Source of the DNA: Peptoniphilus phoceensis
GTDB taxonomy: Bacteria > Bacillota > Clostridia > Tissierellales > Peptoniphilaceae
Direction of reading: 5' to 3'
Assembly (NCBI RefSeq): GCF_001517665.2
Contig: NZ_LN999809.1
Location: 353,501-417,500 of the forward strand
Length of the DNA: 64,000 nt
Below are positions 38,154 through 47,764 of the stretch, piece after piece; position 1 is the stretch's first letter, and every line of letters begins with the position of its first letter. The translations under genes and the position numbers were made by a program. A model generated the notes under the pieces. That model ran no database searches and was not told where the DNA came from. It saw only the letters and a list, made by a program, of their open reading frames with translations.

Positions 38154-40139
38154 ATGATTAATAAAATTTTAGGAAATAGATACGAGATATTAGAAAAAAT
38201 TGGCACTGGCGGAATGGGAAATGTTTTTAAAGCCCATGATAAAAAGCTTGATAGAATTGTTGCCATAAAAGTTCTAAAGTTAGAATATAATGAAGATAAT
38301 AATTTTATAAGAAAATTTAAGAGAGAATCTCTTGCAGCAGCCAGTATTTCTCATCCAAATATAGTTAGTATTTATGATGTAGGTACAGAAAAAATACAAG
38401 ATAAAGAAGTACACTATATTGTAATGGAATATATTGATGGAAAGACTTTAAAGGATTTAATAAATGATGAGGGTAGATTATCTGAAAAAAGAGCTTTAAA
38501 TTATTGTATCCAAATTGCAGAAGCTCTTAAAGTTGCTCATTCAAAGCACATTGTGCATAGAGATATTAAGTCGCAAAATATTATGGTTACTAGAGATGAC
38601 AGGATTAAAGTAACAGATTTTGGCATAGCTAGAGTTGCTGATAATACAACTGTTACAGCTACAAATGCTGTAATGGGTTCTGTTCATTATTTTTCTCCAG
38701 AACAAGCAAGAGGAGCTAAGGTAGATAATAGGTCTGATATTTATTCTCTTGGTATTGTTTTATTTGAAATGTTAACTGGAAGGCTTCCTTTTGATGCAGA
38801 TAATCCAGTTTCAGTTGCTCTTATGCAAGTACAATCACAAATGCCAAGACCTTCAGAATTTATAAAGAGTCTAGATCCTTCAGTTGATGCTTTAGTTTTA
38901 AAAATGACTGAAAAAGATCCAGACGATAGGTATAAAGATGTATTTGAATTAATAAAAGATATAAAAGATTATACAATGGGTGCAAAGACTTTTTCTGTCA
39001 ATAGAGCTTATGACGATGATGACAGAACTGTTGTGACACCAGCTATGAATAGAAGACCAAACAGAAATCATTCTAATAATATGGATGCGAAAAAGCCTAA
39101 TAGACCTAAAAAGGTTGTAAAAAAGAAAAAATCAGTCGCTCCAGCAATATTAGGTATTTTTTCTGCAGTAGTTATAATTGCACTTCTAATTTATGTAGTT
39201 CCAAAGGCAATGAAGGGTATGAAGTCTGGTGACGAAGTAGAAAAAATAGTTGTAGAAAATTATCTTGGCAAAACTAGAGATGAAGCTAAAGAACTTTTAG
39301 AAGCACAAGGTCTTGTCTTAGATGTAAGTACAGTTGAGAACGAAAATGAAGCTGATGGGGTAGTTTTGGGACAAAGTCCTGAAGAAGGAACTGAGGTAGA
39401 AAAAGGTTCCACTGTAACTTTAGAAATAAATGAACTTCCTGATTCAGTTCCTGTTCCACCTCTAAAAGGCTTAACAAAAGATGAAGCTCAAAAAGTTCTT
39501 GAAGAAAATTCATTAAAACTTGGTTCAATTGAAGAAGAATTTAATGAAGATGTTGAAGAAGGAAAAGTTATTTATTCAAATCCTGATGGGGGCTATTCTG
39601 TTAAGAGAGGAACTGCTGTAAAACTTATAATTTCTAAGGGAGTAGATAAAACACCAGTTGTTCTAAGTGACTATAAGGGAATGGACCAAGATATAGTTGT
39701 AAATCAACTAAAGAGCTTGGGCTTAACAGTTGTTATTGAAAATGGAAATAGCAATAAAGTTTCTGAAGGTCAAGTTTATGATATGGATCCAAAACCAAGT
39801 GAAAGCGTGGAAAAGGGTTCAACAGTTACTCTTTATATATCTAAAGGTCCAAAGATTGATGAAGAGGAAGATTTAAATGAAAAAGAAAACGAAGAAAGTA
39901 ATAATGAAGACAACTATAACAAGGTTAATCATATAAAAGTTAAGGTACCTGACGATGGCGAAAGTCATAGAGTTAATGCTGAAAGAGTTAGAGATGCAAA
40001 TGGCAATAAGATAGGTTCTCAGACAGTTTGGAATTACAACATCGAAGCTGGAGATGTGGCAAGTGTTGAACTTATCGGACCTGGCGAATATAACATTTAT
40101 GTAGATGGAAATCTTGTTAAGACTGAGAAGATAAAATAA
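38154..40139 (+). CDS. pknB: Ser/Thr protein kinase with PASTA repeats
   Basis: A 661-aa PknB/PrkC kinase. The kinase domain (about 10-270) has GTGGMGNVFKAHD, AIKVLK, HRDIKSQNIM, DFGIAR and SPEQARGAKVDNRSDIYSLG. A juxtamembrane linker leads to a transmembrane helix (about 325-347), then three extracellular PASTA repeats (about 365-570). An acidic linker and a small C-terminal beta domain follow, with HRVNAERVRDANGNKI. PASTA domains sense muropeptides or lipid II. I chose ATG 38154 after GTAGGTGGGCA; an earlier ATG at 38139 overlaps prpC and lacks a site. Confidence 0.95.
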   Translation: MINKILGNRYEILEKIGTGGMGNVFKAHDKKLDRIVAIKVLKLEYNEDNNFIRKFKRESLAAASISHPNIVSIYDVGTEKIQDKEVHYIVMEYIDGKTLKDLINDEGRLSEKRALNYCIQIAEALKVAHSKHIVHRDIKSQNIMVTRDDRIKVTDFGIARVADNTTVTATNAVMGSVHYFSPEQARGAKVDNRSDIYSLGIVLFEMLTGRLPFDADNPVSVALMQVQSQMPRPSEFIKSLDPSVDALVLKMTEKDPDDRYKDVFELIKDIKDYTMGAKTFSVNRAYDDDDRTVVTPAMNRRPNRNHSNNMDAKKPNRPKKVVKKKKSVAPAILGIFSAVVIIALLIYVVPKAMKGMKSGDEVEKIVVENYLGKTRDEAKELLEAQGLVLDVSTVENENEADGVVLGQSPEEGTEVEKGSTVTLEINELPDSVPVPPLKGLTKDEAQKVLEENSLKLGSIEEEFNEDVEEGKVIYSNPDGGYSVKRGTAVKLIISKGVDKTPVVLSDYKGMDQDIVVNQLKSLGLTVVIENGNSNKVSEGQVYDMDPKPSESVEKGSTVTLYISKGPKIDEEEDLNEKENEESNNEDNYNKVNHIKVKVPDDGESHRVNAERVRDANGNKIGSQTVWNYNIEAGDVASVELIGPGEYNIYVDGNLVKTEKIK

Positions 40140-40990
40140 TGATTGGAAAAATAATAAAATTGACAGGGGGCTTCTACTATATTAAGTCAAAAGATAAAGT
40201 TTTTGAAACGAGAGCTAGGGGCAATTTTAGACATTCGAAGGTAGACCCTCTTGTTGGTGATGATGTAGAATTTAAATATGAAGAAAAAACTCTGGGATAT
40301 ATTGAAAAAGTATATCCCAGAAAAAATATGCTCACAAGACCAAAGGTTGCAAATGTTGATCTTGCTCTAGTTGTTATTCCTGTTTTGGATCCAAAATACA
40401 ACTTGGTGATAATAGACAAAACTATAATTCAAGCAGAGTATCAAGGAATAGATGTTGCAGTTGTCATAAATAAGTGCGATCTTGATAGGGAAAGTGGAGA
40501 AAAGCTTAGAGATATTTATAAAAGTGCTGGTTTTGAAACATTTATGATTTCAGATAAGGATGATTCAATAGATTCTTTAAAAAATTTTTTAAAGGGAAAA
40601 ACTGTTGCTCTTTGTGGAGTTTCTGGTGCTGGCAAATCAACTATAACATCTAGAATATTAGATAAGGATGTTGAAGTTGGAAAAGTATCTGATAAGACTA
40701 AAAGAGGTAAACACACAACAAGACACACTGAGATTCTTTATAATGATGATATTTATATTTTTGATACTCCAGGATTTTCTTCACTAAGTTTAAATATTGA
40801 TAGTGATGATTTAAAAAACTATTTTAGAGAATTTAGAACTTTTAATGATTGCAAATTTAATAATTGCAATCACATAAAAGAACCAAAATGTGCTGTCAAA
40901 GAAGCTGTAGAATTAAAAAAAATAACTAGAGAAAGATACGAAAATTATTTATATATTTATAATGAAATAAAAAATAAAGGAGAATATTAA
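40139..40990 (+). CDS. rsgA: ribosome small subunit GTPase RsgA
   Basis: A 283-aa circularly permuted GTPase that checks 30S maturation. It has an N-terminal OB fold (about 1-65), G4 motif NKCD, then G1 GVSGAGKST (about 160-168), G2 GKHTTRHTE and G3 DTPGFSS. The C-terminal zinc region holds CKFNNCNHIKEPKC. The G4-G1-G3 order is the diagnostic permutation. It is linked by one-base overlaps to pknB before it and rpe after it. In Bacillus the neighbouring kinase phosphorylates this GTPase. Confidence 0.96.
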   Translation: MIGKIIKLTGGFYYIKSKDKVFETRARGNFRHSKVDPLVGDDVEFKYEEKTLGYIEKVYPRKNMLTRPKVANVDLALVVIPVLDPKYNLVIIDKTIIQAEYQGIDVAVVINKCDLDRESGEKLRDIYKSAGFETFMISDKDDSIDSLKNFLKGKTVALCGVSGAGKSTITSRILDKDVEVGKVSDKTKRGKHTTRHTEILYNDDIYIFDTPGFSSLSLNIDSDDLKNYFREFRTFNDCKFNNCNHIKEPKCAVKEAVELKKITRERYENYLYIYNEIKNKGEY

Positions 40991-41634
40991 TGATTTCACC
41001 TTCACTACTATCAGCAGATTTCACAAATTTAGAAAAAGAATTTAAAATTATGAACGAAGAAAAGGTTGATTTTGTTCATCTTGATATAATGGATGGAAAT
41101 TATGTGCCAAATATTTCTTATGGTCCAGGAATTGTAAAAAGTCTTAGACCACTTACAGATATTCCCTTTGACACTCATCTTATGATTGAAAGACCAGAAA
41201 ATTATATAGAAGATTTTAAAAAAGCTGGTTCAGATATTATAACAATTCATCCAAGCACAACAAAACATCTTGATAGAACCCTTTCTTTGATAAAGTCAAA
41301 GGGTATGAAAGCAGGACTTGCACTTAATCCAGCCGACAGCTTAGAAATTTTAGATTATACAATAGAAAACTTAGATTTAGTTCTAGTCATGAGTGTTAAT
41401 CCTGGATTTGGAGGACAAAAATTTATTCCTTCAGCTCTAAAAAAAATTTCTGAAGTTAAAAAAATAATTGAAGAAAGAGATTTAAATACTTTAATAGAAG
41501 TTGATGGTGGAGTTAAACTAGAAAATGCTAAAGAAGTTTTAGAAGCTGGAGCTGATATTTTAGTTGCAGGTTCAGCTATTTTTGAAAGAAATAAAACTAG
41601 AGAAAATATTAGGGATTTCAAGGAATTGTTATGA
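40990..41634 (+). CDS. rpe: ribulose-phosphate 3-epimerase
   Basis: A 214-aa TIM-barrel enzyme interconverting ribulose-5-phosphate and xylulose-5-phosphate. It starts ISPSLLSADF; the metal-binding segments VHLDIMDGNYVPN and THLMIERPENYI, the loop VMSVNPGFGGQKFI and VDGGVKLENA near the C-terminus are all canonical. It starts in a TAATG overlap with rsgA and ends in an ATGA overlap with thiN. Confidence 0.96.
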   Translation: MISPSLLSADFTNLEKEFKIMNEEKVDFVHLDIMDGNYVPNISYGPGIVKSLRPLTDIPFDTHLMIERPENYIEDFKKAGSDIITIHPSTTKHLDRTLSLIKSKGMKAGLALNPADSLEILDYTIENLDLVLVMSVNPGFGGQKFIPSALKKISEVKKIIEERDLNTLIEVDGGVKLENAKEVLEAGADILVAGSAIFERNKTRENIRDFKELL

Positions 41635-42266
41635 AAAAAGCTCTTTTAATTTCTGCTGGAAGACAGGTTTCAAAAGAATTAATAGAAAAATATATTGATA
41701 GATTTACAGTTGTTGCAGATGGAGGAGCAAGACTTTTAAAAAAATATAATCTCAAGGCAAATTTGCTTTTGGGAGATTTAGATTCCATAGCTAATGAAGC
41801 ACTTTCTTATGTAGAAAAAAATGGAATTGAGATTAAGAAATTTCCTGCAAAAAAAGATTTTACAGATACAGAATTAGCACTTTCTTATTTAGTGGATGAA
41901 GGCTACAGAGATATTATTATTTTGGGAGCCTTGGGCACAAGATTAGATCACGAGCTAGCAAATCTTTTGAATTTAAAAAAATTATATAAGAATGGAATTA
42001 AAGCAAAAATAGAAGACGATTATAACGAAGTTATTTATGTCGAAGAAGGCTCTTATGATTTTGAAAAAACTAATAAAAAATACTTTTCATTAATTAATGC
42101 CTCTGATAAATTAAGATTTTCAACAAAGGGCCTTTACTATGAAGTTGAAGATCTAGTTATGGATTTTAATAATCCCAGTAGAGCAGTTAGCAATGAAATG
42201 ATTTCTAACAAGGCTACTATAAAAATAAATTATGGATCTGCTTTTATTATAATGTCAAAAGATTAA
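41631..42266 (+). CDS. thiN: thiamine pyrophosphokinase
   Basis: A 211-aa kinase producing thiamine diphosphate from thiamine and ATP. The N-terminal catalytic domain has VVADGGARLL, LLGDLDSI, KDFTDTELALSYL and ILGALGTRLDHELANL. The small C-terminal beta domain (about 135-210) is typical of the family. It overlaps rpe by four bases and closes the conserved prpC-pknB-rsgA-rpe-thiN block. No TPP riboswitch was seen near it, consistent with its operon position. Confidence 0.93.
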   Translation: MKKALLISAGRQVSKELIEKYIDRFTVVADGGARLLKKYNLKANLLLGDLDSIANEALSYVEKNGIEIKKFPAKKDFTDTELALSYLVDEGYRDIIILGALGTRLDHELANLLNLKKLYKNGIKAKIEDDYNEVIYVEEGSYDFEKTNKKYFSLINASDKLRFSTKGLYYEVEDLVMDFNNPSRAVSNEMISNKATIKINYGSAFIIMSKD

Positions 42267-42310
42267 TTTAATATTAAAATTGCCCAAGATTAAATTATCT
42301 TGAGCTTTAA

Positions 42311-42350
42311 AAAATCCCAGATTCCTTATTTTGGATTCTGGGATTTTTTT
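42311..42350. terminator. bidirectional terminator between thiN and ATP-grasp gene
   Basis: A long stem (42311-42325 with 42333-42347, one U-U mismatch) around a 7-base loop. It has a T run on the plus side and an A run on the other, so it can stop both convergent transcripts. A smaller hairpin CAAGAT/ATCTTG lies just upstream at about 42285-42302. Confidence 0.88.
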
Positions 42351-42357
42351 GTGTAAT

Positions 42358-43596
42358 TTATTTTTCTAATTTGTAGTACATTTTATAGTGTTTAATTGAT
42401 CCAAACTTTCTTTTTAAATAAGTTTTCTTTCTGCTAAAGCTAAAGTCTTTCTTATTATTTATTGTGAACTCGTAGCCGTTTTTTAGAAGTTTATCTATTG
42501 TATCGTGATATTTTTCATTTGTATATTCCTTTAAAAGTTTTGGGTGAGCATTCATCCAAATTTTTGAAGTTTCTTTGTGATAATAAACTTCTTCTTCAAA
42601 GCCTAGGTCTAGAAGGTCACGAATGTAAAAATCAAGAACATTAACCCCTCCTGCAGCCATAAAATAGTGACTTTGTGGAAGTCTTAGATTCATTTCAAAA
42701 GCTTTAAAAGTATTGTCTCGAGGATCATATTTTAAATCAATATTTGAATATCCAGTGTAGTGAATTGATTCAAGTTTTTCTTTATAAAACTTATAAAGCT
42801 CTGGCATGTATTTTGTATAAATAGCATCATTATTTCCAATTCTAAGTGGAAGTGGATCTGCTAAAAGGATTTGTCCATAAACCATCATGCGCACCTTTCC
42901 AGTTTTGTCACAATAGACATTAAAAGAAGCTTGGTTTGATGCAGGACCTGGTATATATTCTTGGACAAGCATTGTCCCTTCATAGTTTTTGTCATCATAA
43001 ATAGTTTCAACAACAGTTTTTAATTCTTCATAATCATAAATTGTGTAAACTTTATACTTATTTGGAAAAGATAGCTTTACATAAGATATTGAATCATTAG
43101 GTTTTAATATCAAAGGGAATTGTAAGTCTAAATCTTTAATTTCTTTAGAAGAATTTATAATAGCAAATTTTGGATAAGGGATTCCAAGTTCTTCGCAAGA
43201 ATTATAAAAATCAATTTTATTTTCAAGTCTTTCGTTTAGTTCCCTTGAAGGAGTATTGAACTTATAATACTCTTTTATTTTATCCTTGTTGTTGGAAAGT
43301 AACTTTGAATATTCATCACCACATGGAATTGTAATTAGGCTGGCATCTTTATTTTCTTTTGCAAATTTTATCATTTCATTCACAAAAACTTCATTATCAG
43401 AAAAATTTTCTATAACTTTCCTGTCTAAAATTCTAGAATGATCTGTTGCTGGCAGTGGCTTTTGACAAAAGACAGTTGAAATAAGTCCATAATTATCATT
43501 TAAAATACGAGCAATACCATAGGCATTTTCGTCTGAGCCAAGAATAACAAACTTAACATTATATTTTTTTATTATATCTTTAGAAATATTTTTCAT
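42358..43596 (-). CDS. ATP-grasp carboxylate-amine ligase, D-amino-acid ligase-like
   Basis: A 412-aa ATP-grasp protein. An N-terminal pre-ATP-grasp fold (about 10-120, VILGSDENAYGIARIL) is followed by the lysine-containing segment FPLILKPNDS (about 135-145) and TMLVQEYIPGPASNQASFNVY. The metal-binding end is FEMNLRLPQSHYF (about 318-330). The layout resembles D-aspartate ligase (Asl) of enterococci and lactococci, which adds D-Asp to the stem lysine as the peptidoglycan bridge. Related cocci carry D-Glu or D-Asp bridges, so a bridge ligase is a fair guess, but carnosine-synthase-type or other ligases remain possible. It is downstream of a radical SAM gene with its own likely promoter. Confidence 0.75.
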   Translation of the reverse strand: MKNISKDIIKKYNVKFVILGSDENAYGIARILNDNYGLISTVFCQKPLPATDHSRILDRKVIENFSDNEVFVNEMIKFAKENKDASLITIPCGDEYSKLLSNNKDKIKEYYKFNTPSRELNERLENKIDFYNSCEELGIPYPKFAIINSSKEIKDLDLQFPLILKPNDSISYVKLSFPNKYKVYTIYDYEELKTVVETIYDDKNYEGTMLVQEYIPGPASNQASFNVYCDKTGKVRMMVYGQILLADPLPLRIGNNDAIYTKYMPELYKFYKEKLESIHYTGYSNIDLKYDPRDNTFKAFEMNLRLPQSHYFMAAGGVNVLDFYIRDLLDLGFEEEVYYHKETSKIWMNAHPKLLKEYTNEKYHDTIDKLLKNGYEFTINNKKDFSFSRKKTYLKRKFGSIKHYKMYYKLEK

Positions 43597-43643
43597 GTTT
43601 CTCCTTTATCTATAATTTTTAATTCTTCATTTTATCCTTATAC

Positions 43644-43672
43644 ATTATACACTAGAAGGCAAAATATTTTAA
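43644..43672 (-). promoter_or_regulatory. candidate promoter for ATP-grasp gene
   Basis: On the minus strand, TTAAAA (43672-43667) and TATAAT (43649-43644) are 17 bases apart in the 72-base gap upstream of the ATP-grasp gene. AAAGGAG follows near 43605. Confidence 0.45.
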
Positions 43673-44634
43673 GGAGTATAGAGAAATGCCCTATCTTTCT
43701 TTTTCCAATAATTGGAAACTTTTTTTATTTCTTCTTGGGATAGAATTAGTTTATTATTGTTTTTAAGCCTTTTATCAATTTCTGAAATCACAGAAAGTTT
43801 GTCAGCACACCATTTTGGTTCAAACAATTTGGATTTTGGAGGATCTCCTGTAATTCTATGGACTACTGTTTTTTCATCTATATTATCTAAGGCGTAGAGA
43901 AGTATATCAATGTATTCATCTCTTGATAAAATTTTAAACTTTTCTTTATTATATAAATCATAAATTGGCGAATCCTTTAAAATATAAAGATTGTGAAATT
44001 TAACTCCAAAAGGCTCAACTTCTCTAATATAATTTATTGTATTTGTAAAATCAGAATCTTCTTCAAAGGGAAGACCGAAAATAGCGTGAATCAAAAAAAG
44101 AATATTTACTTCTTTTAATTTTTTTATAGTTTTATCAAATAAATCATGAGAATATCCTCTATTTATCAATTCTATTGTATCTTCATTTACACTTTGCATT
44201 CCAAGTTCAAGCCAAAGTGTTTTTCTTTCTGAAATTTTTTTTAGATATTCAATTTTTTCATCGTCTAAACAGTCACATCTTGTGGCAATTGAAATGCCTT
44301 TTATATCATCACGACTTGCAATGGTATCGTAAATATTTTTTAATTTATCTAAAGAAGCATAGGTGTTTGTAAAATTTTGAAAATAGGCAATATAATTTTT
44401 TGCCTTCCATTTCTTTTCCAAAAAAATTTTTTGAGAATCAATTTGTTGAGAAATGTTTAAACTTTTTGATCCAGCAAACTCACCGCTCCCCTCATCAGAA
44501 CAGAAAATACAGCCAGTTTCTGATATTGTTCCATCTCTATTGGGACAAGAAAATCCACCGTCAAGAGATAATTTCACAGTTTTCCCATTAAAATATTCAC
44601 GAAAGAAATCGTTAAAAGATAAAAATCTTCTCAT
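43669..44634 (-). CDS. radical SAM protein, TIGR01212/YhcC family
   Basis: A 321-aa radical SAM protein. Its opening LSLDGGFSCPNRDGTISETGCIFCSDEGSGEF holds the unusual spaced cysteines (C-x9-12-CxxC) of the TIGR01212/YhcC family (Elp3-like core). LWLELGMQSVNEDTIELINRGYSH and HAIFGLPFEEDSDF are further family blocks, and HRITGDPP lies near 258. Its reaction is not established; relatives act on tRNA or are regulatory. It is divergent from the TPR gene with a 99-base gap between them. GAGGTGATATT is its ribosome site. Confidence 0.88.
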   Translation of the reverse strand: MRRFLSFNDFFREYFNGKTVKLSLDGGFSCPNRDGTISETGCIFCSDEGSGEFAGSKSLNISQQIDSQKIFLEKKWKAKNYIAYFQNFTNTYASLDKLKNIYDTIASRDDIKGISIATRCDCLDDEKIEYLKKISERKTLWLELGMQSVNEDTIELINRGYSHDLFDKTIKKLKEVNILFLIHAIFGLPFEEDSDFTNTINYIREVEPFGVKFHNLYILKDSPIYDLYNKEKFKILSRDEYIDILLYALDNIDEKTVVHRITGDPPKSKLFEPKWCADKLSVISEIDKRLKNNNKLILSQEEIKKVSNYWKKKDRAFLYTP

Positions 44635-44733
44635 AATATCACCTCATTTATTATATATTTTTTTAAAAAATATTTCTATGACTGTGAAATTGAAAAAAAT
44701 GCTATATAATAGAATAGGAATTGAGGTTTTTTA

Positions 44734-45630
44734 ATGGACTTAAAATTTAAAAACTATCTAATTTTAGCAGAAGAATTTTTGCTAAATGAAGATTATGATA
44801 GGGCAGAAGAACTTCTCATTAAATCTCTTAAATTTACTAGTAAAGAGGATATTGATGAGAAAATATCTGTATATTTTGAGCTTTGTGACATTTTTTTGAA
44901 AAAGGAAAAATTCAATGAAGCTGTGACTTATTTTAATAAAATTTTAGATTTAAAAGAAATGCCTGGAGCCTATTATGGGCTTGCCATTTGTAATGATTTT
45001 TGTAATGGTGATATTAATTATTCTATAAAAAATTATAAATTGGCAATTTCTTTGGACGAAAATTATGACAGGGCACATTATTATTTAGCTCATGCCTATG
45101 ACAAAATTGGAAAGAGCAATCTTGCCATTGACGAATTAAAAAAAGTTATTGATATAGATGAGTTTGATTTTGTAAGTTATAATGATTTAGGTTCAATTTA
45201 TGAAGTTTTAAATAAAGATGATTTGGCAGAATTTTATGTAAAGAAATCTTTAGATATAAAATCTGATTATGGTAGAGCCCTTTACAATATGGGTGTTTTA
45301 TCAAAAAAGAAAGGAAAAAACAAATTAGCTTTAAAATATTATTATGAAGCTATTGGAAAATTTGAAGATCCTTTTTTGTTTTTAAATATGTCTGCCATAT
45401 ATATCGAAAATAAAGATTATAAGTCTGCTATAAATATATTAGATAGGGGATTAGAAGATTTCCCAAATTCTGTCAATCTACATTACAACAAGGCTTGTTC
45501 CTTTCACTTATTGGGAAGAGATGATTTGGCAAAGGATGAAATAATTAAAGCCATAGAAATAAATAGTGATGCTTATATATGGGCGCAAACTGATGATGAT
45601 TTAAAGGAAATAGTAAAGGAGTTAAAATGA
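44734..45630 (+). CDS. tetratricopeptide repeat protein
   Basis: A 298-aa soluble protein built of about seven TPR units, with repeated ALKYYYEA-, AIDELKKVI- and Y(G/N)LG-type helices (for example residues 75-108, 110-142, 144-176 and 178-210). No catalytic domain or signal peptide is seen. Such proteins are scaffolds; the partner is unknown. TATAAT at 44705-44710 is a likely -10 and TTGAGG at 44721-44726 the ribosome site. The gene overlaps map by four bases. Confidence 0.82.
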   Translation: MDLKFKNYLILAEEFLLNEDYDRAEELLIKSLKFTSKEDIDEKISVYFELCDIFLKKEKFNEAVTYFNKILDLKEMPGAYYGLAICNDFCNGDINYSIKNYKLAISLDENYDRAHYYLAHAYDKIGKSNLAIDELKKVIDIDEFDFVSYNDLGSIYEVLNKDDLAEFYVKKSLDIKSDYGRALYNMGVLSKKKGKNKLALKYYYEAIGKFEDPFLFLNMSAIYIENKDYKSAINILDRGLEDFPNSVNLHYNKACSFHLLGRDDLAKDEIIKAIEINSDAYIWAQTDDDLKEIVKELK

Positions 45631-46382
45631 TTATTATAAAAACAGAAGACGAAATTAAAAAAATGCAAGTTGCAGGAAAGGTTCTTTCAGATGTTCACCA
45701 TAAACTAAGAGATTTTATAAAACCAGGTGTAAAGACAATTGAAATTGATAGATTTGTTGAAAATTATTTAAAAGAAAGAGGAGCTTATCCTGAACAAAAG
45801 GGATATGAAGGCTATCCTTATTCTGTATGTGCATCAGTAAATGATGAAATTTGTCATGGATTCCCAAGTGAATATGAATTAAAAAATGGAGATATAATAA
45901 CTGTGGACATGGTTGTAAATGTTGATGGTTGGCTTGCTGATTCAGCTTGGTCATATGAAGTTGGGGAAGTTTCAGATGAAGCAAAAAAACTTTTAAAAGT
46001 TACTCGTGAATCCATGTATAAGGGGATTGAAAAGGCCGTTATAGGAAATAGACTTGGAGATATTGCTGCTGCTGTTCAAAAACACGCAGAAGATAATGGA
46101 TATTCTGTAGTAAGAGAATTTGTTGGACATGGTATTGGTCAAGAAATGCACGAAGATCCACAAGTTCTTCATTATGGAAAGGCAGGTCGCGGTCTTAGAA
46201 TTCAAGAAGGAATGGTATTTACAATAGAACCAATGATAAATATGGGTAAAAAAGAACTTACTATAGATGATAATGGTTGGACAGCGAGGACAAAAGATGG
46301 TTCTCTTTCTGCGCAATATGAACATCAAATAGCTATTACAAAAGATGGACCAATAATAATAACTGATCAAGGCGATTGTTGA
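45627..46382 (+). CDS. map: methionine aminopeptidase, type I
   Basis: A 251-aa metalloprotease that removes initiator methionine after deformylation. Expected ligands are present: the substrate histidine in NDEICHGFP (about 79), aspartates in TVDMVVNVDGWLADSAWSY, histidine in GHGIGQEMHEDP (about 171), glutamate in FTIEPMI and glutamate in YEHQIAIT. It lacks the extra N-terminal SEC-C zinc extension. The ATG overlaps the TPR gene stop (ATGA), so translation is coupled. Confidence 0.96.
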   Translation: MIIIKTEDEIKKMQVAGKVLSDVHHKLRDFIKPGVKTIEIDRFVENYLKERGAYPEQKGYEGYPYSVCASVNDEICHGFPSEYELKNGDIITVDMVVNVDGWLADSAWSYEVGEVSDEAKKLLKVTRESMYKGIEKAVIGNRLGDIAAAVQKHAEDNGYSVVREFVGHGIGQEMHEDPQVLHYGKAGRGLRIQEGMVFTIEPMINMGKKELTIDDNGWTARTKDGSLSAQYEHQIAITKDGPIIITDQGDC

Positions 46383-46385
46383 TAA

Positions 46386-47750
46386 ATGAGGGAAGTCAAT
46401 TTATTAAAGGGCAATATTTTTTCTGCTCTATTAAAAATGGCTCTGCCTTTAATGGGAACAGCCTTTGTTCAAATGGCATATTCCCTAGTGGATCTGATGT
46501 GGTTAGGAAGGCTTTCTACTGATGCAGTTGCTGCTGTGGGAGCTTGTTCCTTTTTGGTATGGATAGCACAAGCTATAACTCTTGTAGCTAAGACTGGAGT
46601 TTCTGTTGGACTTTCACAATCTTATGGAAGAAATGATGAAGATACTTCAAAAAAAGTTTGGATAGCTGGTTTTATTTTAAATTTAATCTTGTGTATAAGT
46701 TTAATGCTTTTATATATAATTATGAGATTTAAAATTATTGGATTTTATAAACTTGAAGAATCTGTTCACACATTGGCAACTGATTATCTCTTAATAGTAA
46801 GCTGTGGGCTTATATTTACATTTTTAAATCCAATTATGTCAGCTGCTTTTTTTGCTAAGGGAAATTCTATTACACCTTTTAAAATTTCAATAATTTCTCT
46901 TTTAATAAATTTAATTTTGGACCCTTTTCTAATCTTTGGAATTTTCTTTTTTCCAAATCTTGGAATAAAGGGAGCTGCTTTAGCTACTGTTCTCGCACAA
47001 ATGATAGCAAGTTTTTTGTATCTCTATGTGGGAATTCAAAATAGAGAAATTTTTGTAAGAACTAATTATTTTAATATTCCAGAAATATCACATTTTAAAT
47101 CTATTTTAAATTTGGGTTTACCTGCTTGTTTACAATCCATGATTCATGCAATGGTTAGTATGATTTTAAATAGGTATACGGCAAGTTATGGAGCAATTTA
47201 TGTAGCAGTTTATTCTATTGGTTCTCAGATAGAATCAATATCTTGGATGACAGCTGATGGATTTTCTGTTGCATTTTCTGCTTTCTTTGGGCAAAATTTT
47301 GGTGCAAAGAATTTTGATAGGCTTCATGATGGAAGGAAAGAAGCTATGAAAATAGTAAATATAATTGGAATTTTTTCTAGCTTGCTATTATTTTTCTTTG
47401 CAGAAAAATTATTTACTCTATTTATTCCAGGGGATCCTAAGGCAATATTAAAGGGAATTGATTATTTAAAAATTGTATCTATTTCAGAATATTTTATGAC
47501 ACTTGAGATAGGAACAACAGGAATGCTAAATGGTCTTGGACTTACAAAATATCCAGCTTTAAACGCTATGATACTAAATATTTTAAGATTACCAATGGCA
47601 CTTATTTTCATGCCAATTTTTGATGTAAATGGAGTATGGATGGCAATGGGCTTATCATCTGTATTAAAGGGAATATTTTTAACTATAGCTTATTATTATT
47701 TGCGTAAAAAGACAGATGGTTTTAGAATTAATATGAGAAGTTACGTATGA
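46386..47750 (+). CDS. MATE-family multidrug exporter
   Basis: A 454-aa polytopic protein of the MATE (MatE) family with twelve hydrophobic helices in two six-helix halves. The family start is visible: ALLKMALPLMGTAFVQMAYSLVDLMWLGRLSTDAVAAVG. A second-half equivalent is LNLGLPACLQSMIHAMVSMILNRY. It would export cationic drugs or metabolites in exchange for sodium or protons; substrate unknown. It starts three bases after map with only a weak ribosome site. Confidence 0.92.
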   Translation: MREVNLLKGNIFSALLKMALPLMGTAFVQMAYSLVDLMWLGRLSTDAVAAVGACSFLVWIAQAITLVAKTGVSVGLSQSYGRNDEDTSKKVWIAGFILNLILCISLMLLYIIMRFKIIGFYKLEESVHTLATDYLLIVSCGLIFTFLNPIMSAAFFAKGNSITPFKISIISLLINLILDPFLIFGIFFFPNLGIKGAALATVLAQMIASFLYLYVGIQNREIFVRTNYFNIPEISHFKSILNLGLPACLQSMIHAMVSMILNRYTASYGAIYVAVYSIGSQIESISWMTADGFSVAFSAFFGQNFGAKNFDRLHDGRKEAMKIVNIIGIFSSLLLFFFAEKLFTLFIPGDPKAILKGIDYLKIVSISEYFMTLEIGTTGMLNGLGLTKYPALNAMILNILRLPMALIFMPIFDVNGVWMAMGLSSVLKGIFLTIAYYYLRKKTDGFRINMRSYV

Positions 47751-47764
47751 AAGGAGACAAATAA

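Noticed and set aside
41500..41640. TPP riboswitch for thiN
   Set aside because: thiN overlaps rpe by four bases, and no THI-box was seen.
44453..44734. Plus-strand frame antisense to the radical SAM gene
   Set aside because: It mirrors a conserved radical SAM gene and has biased, protein-unlike composition.
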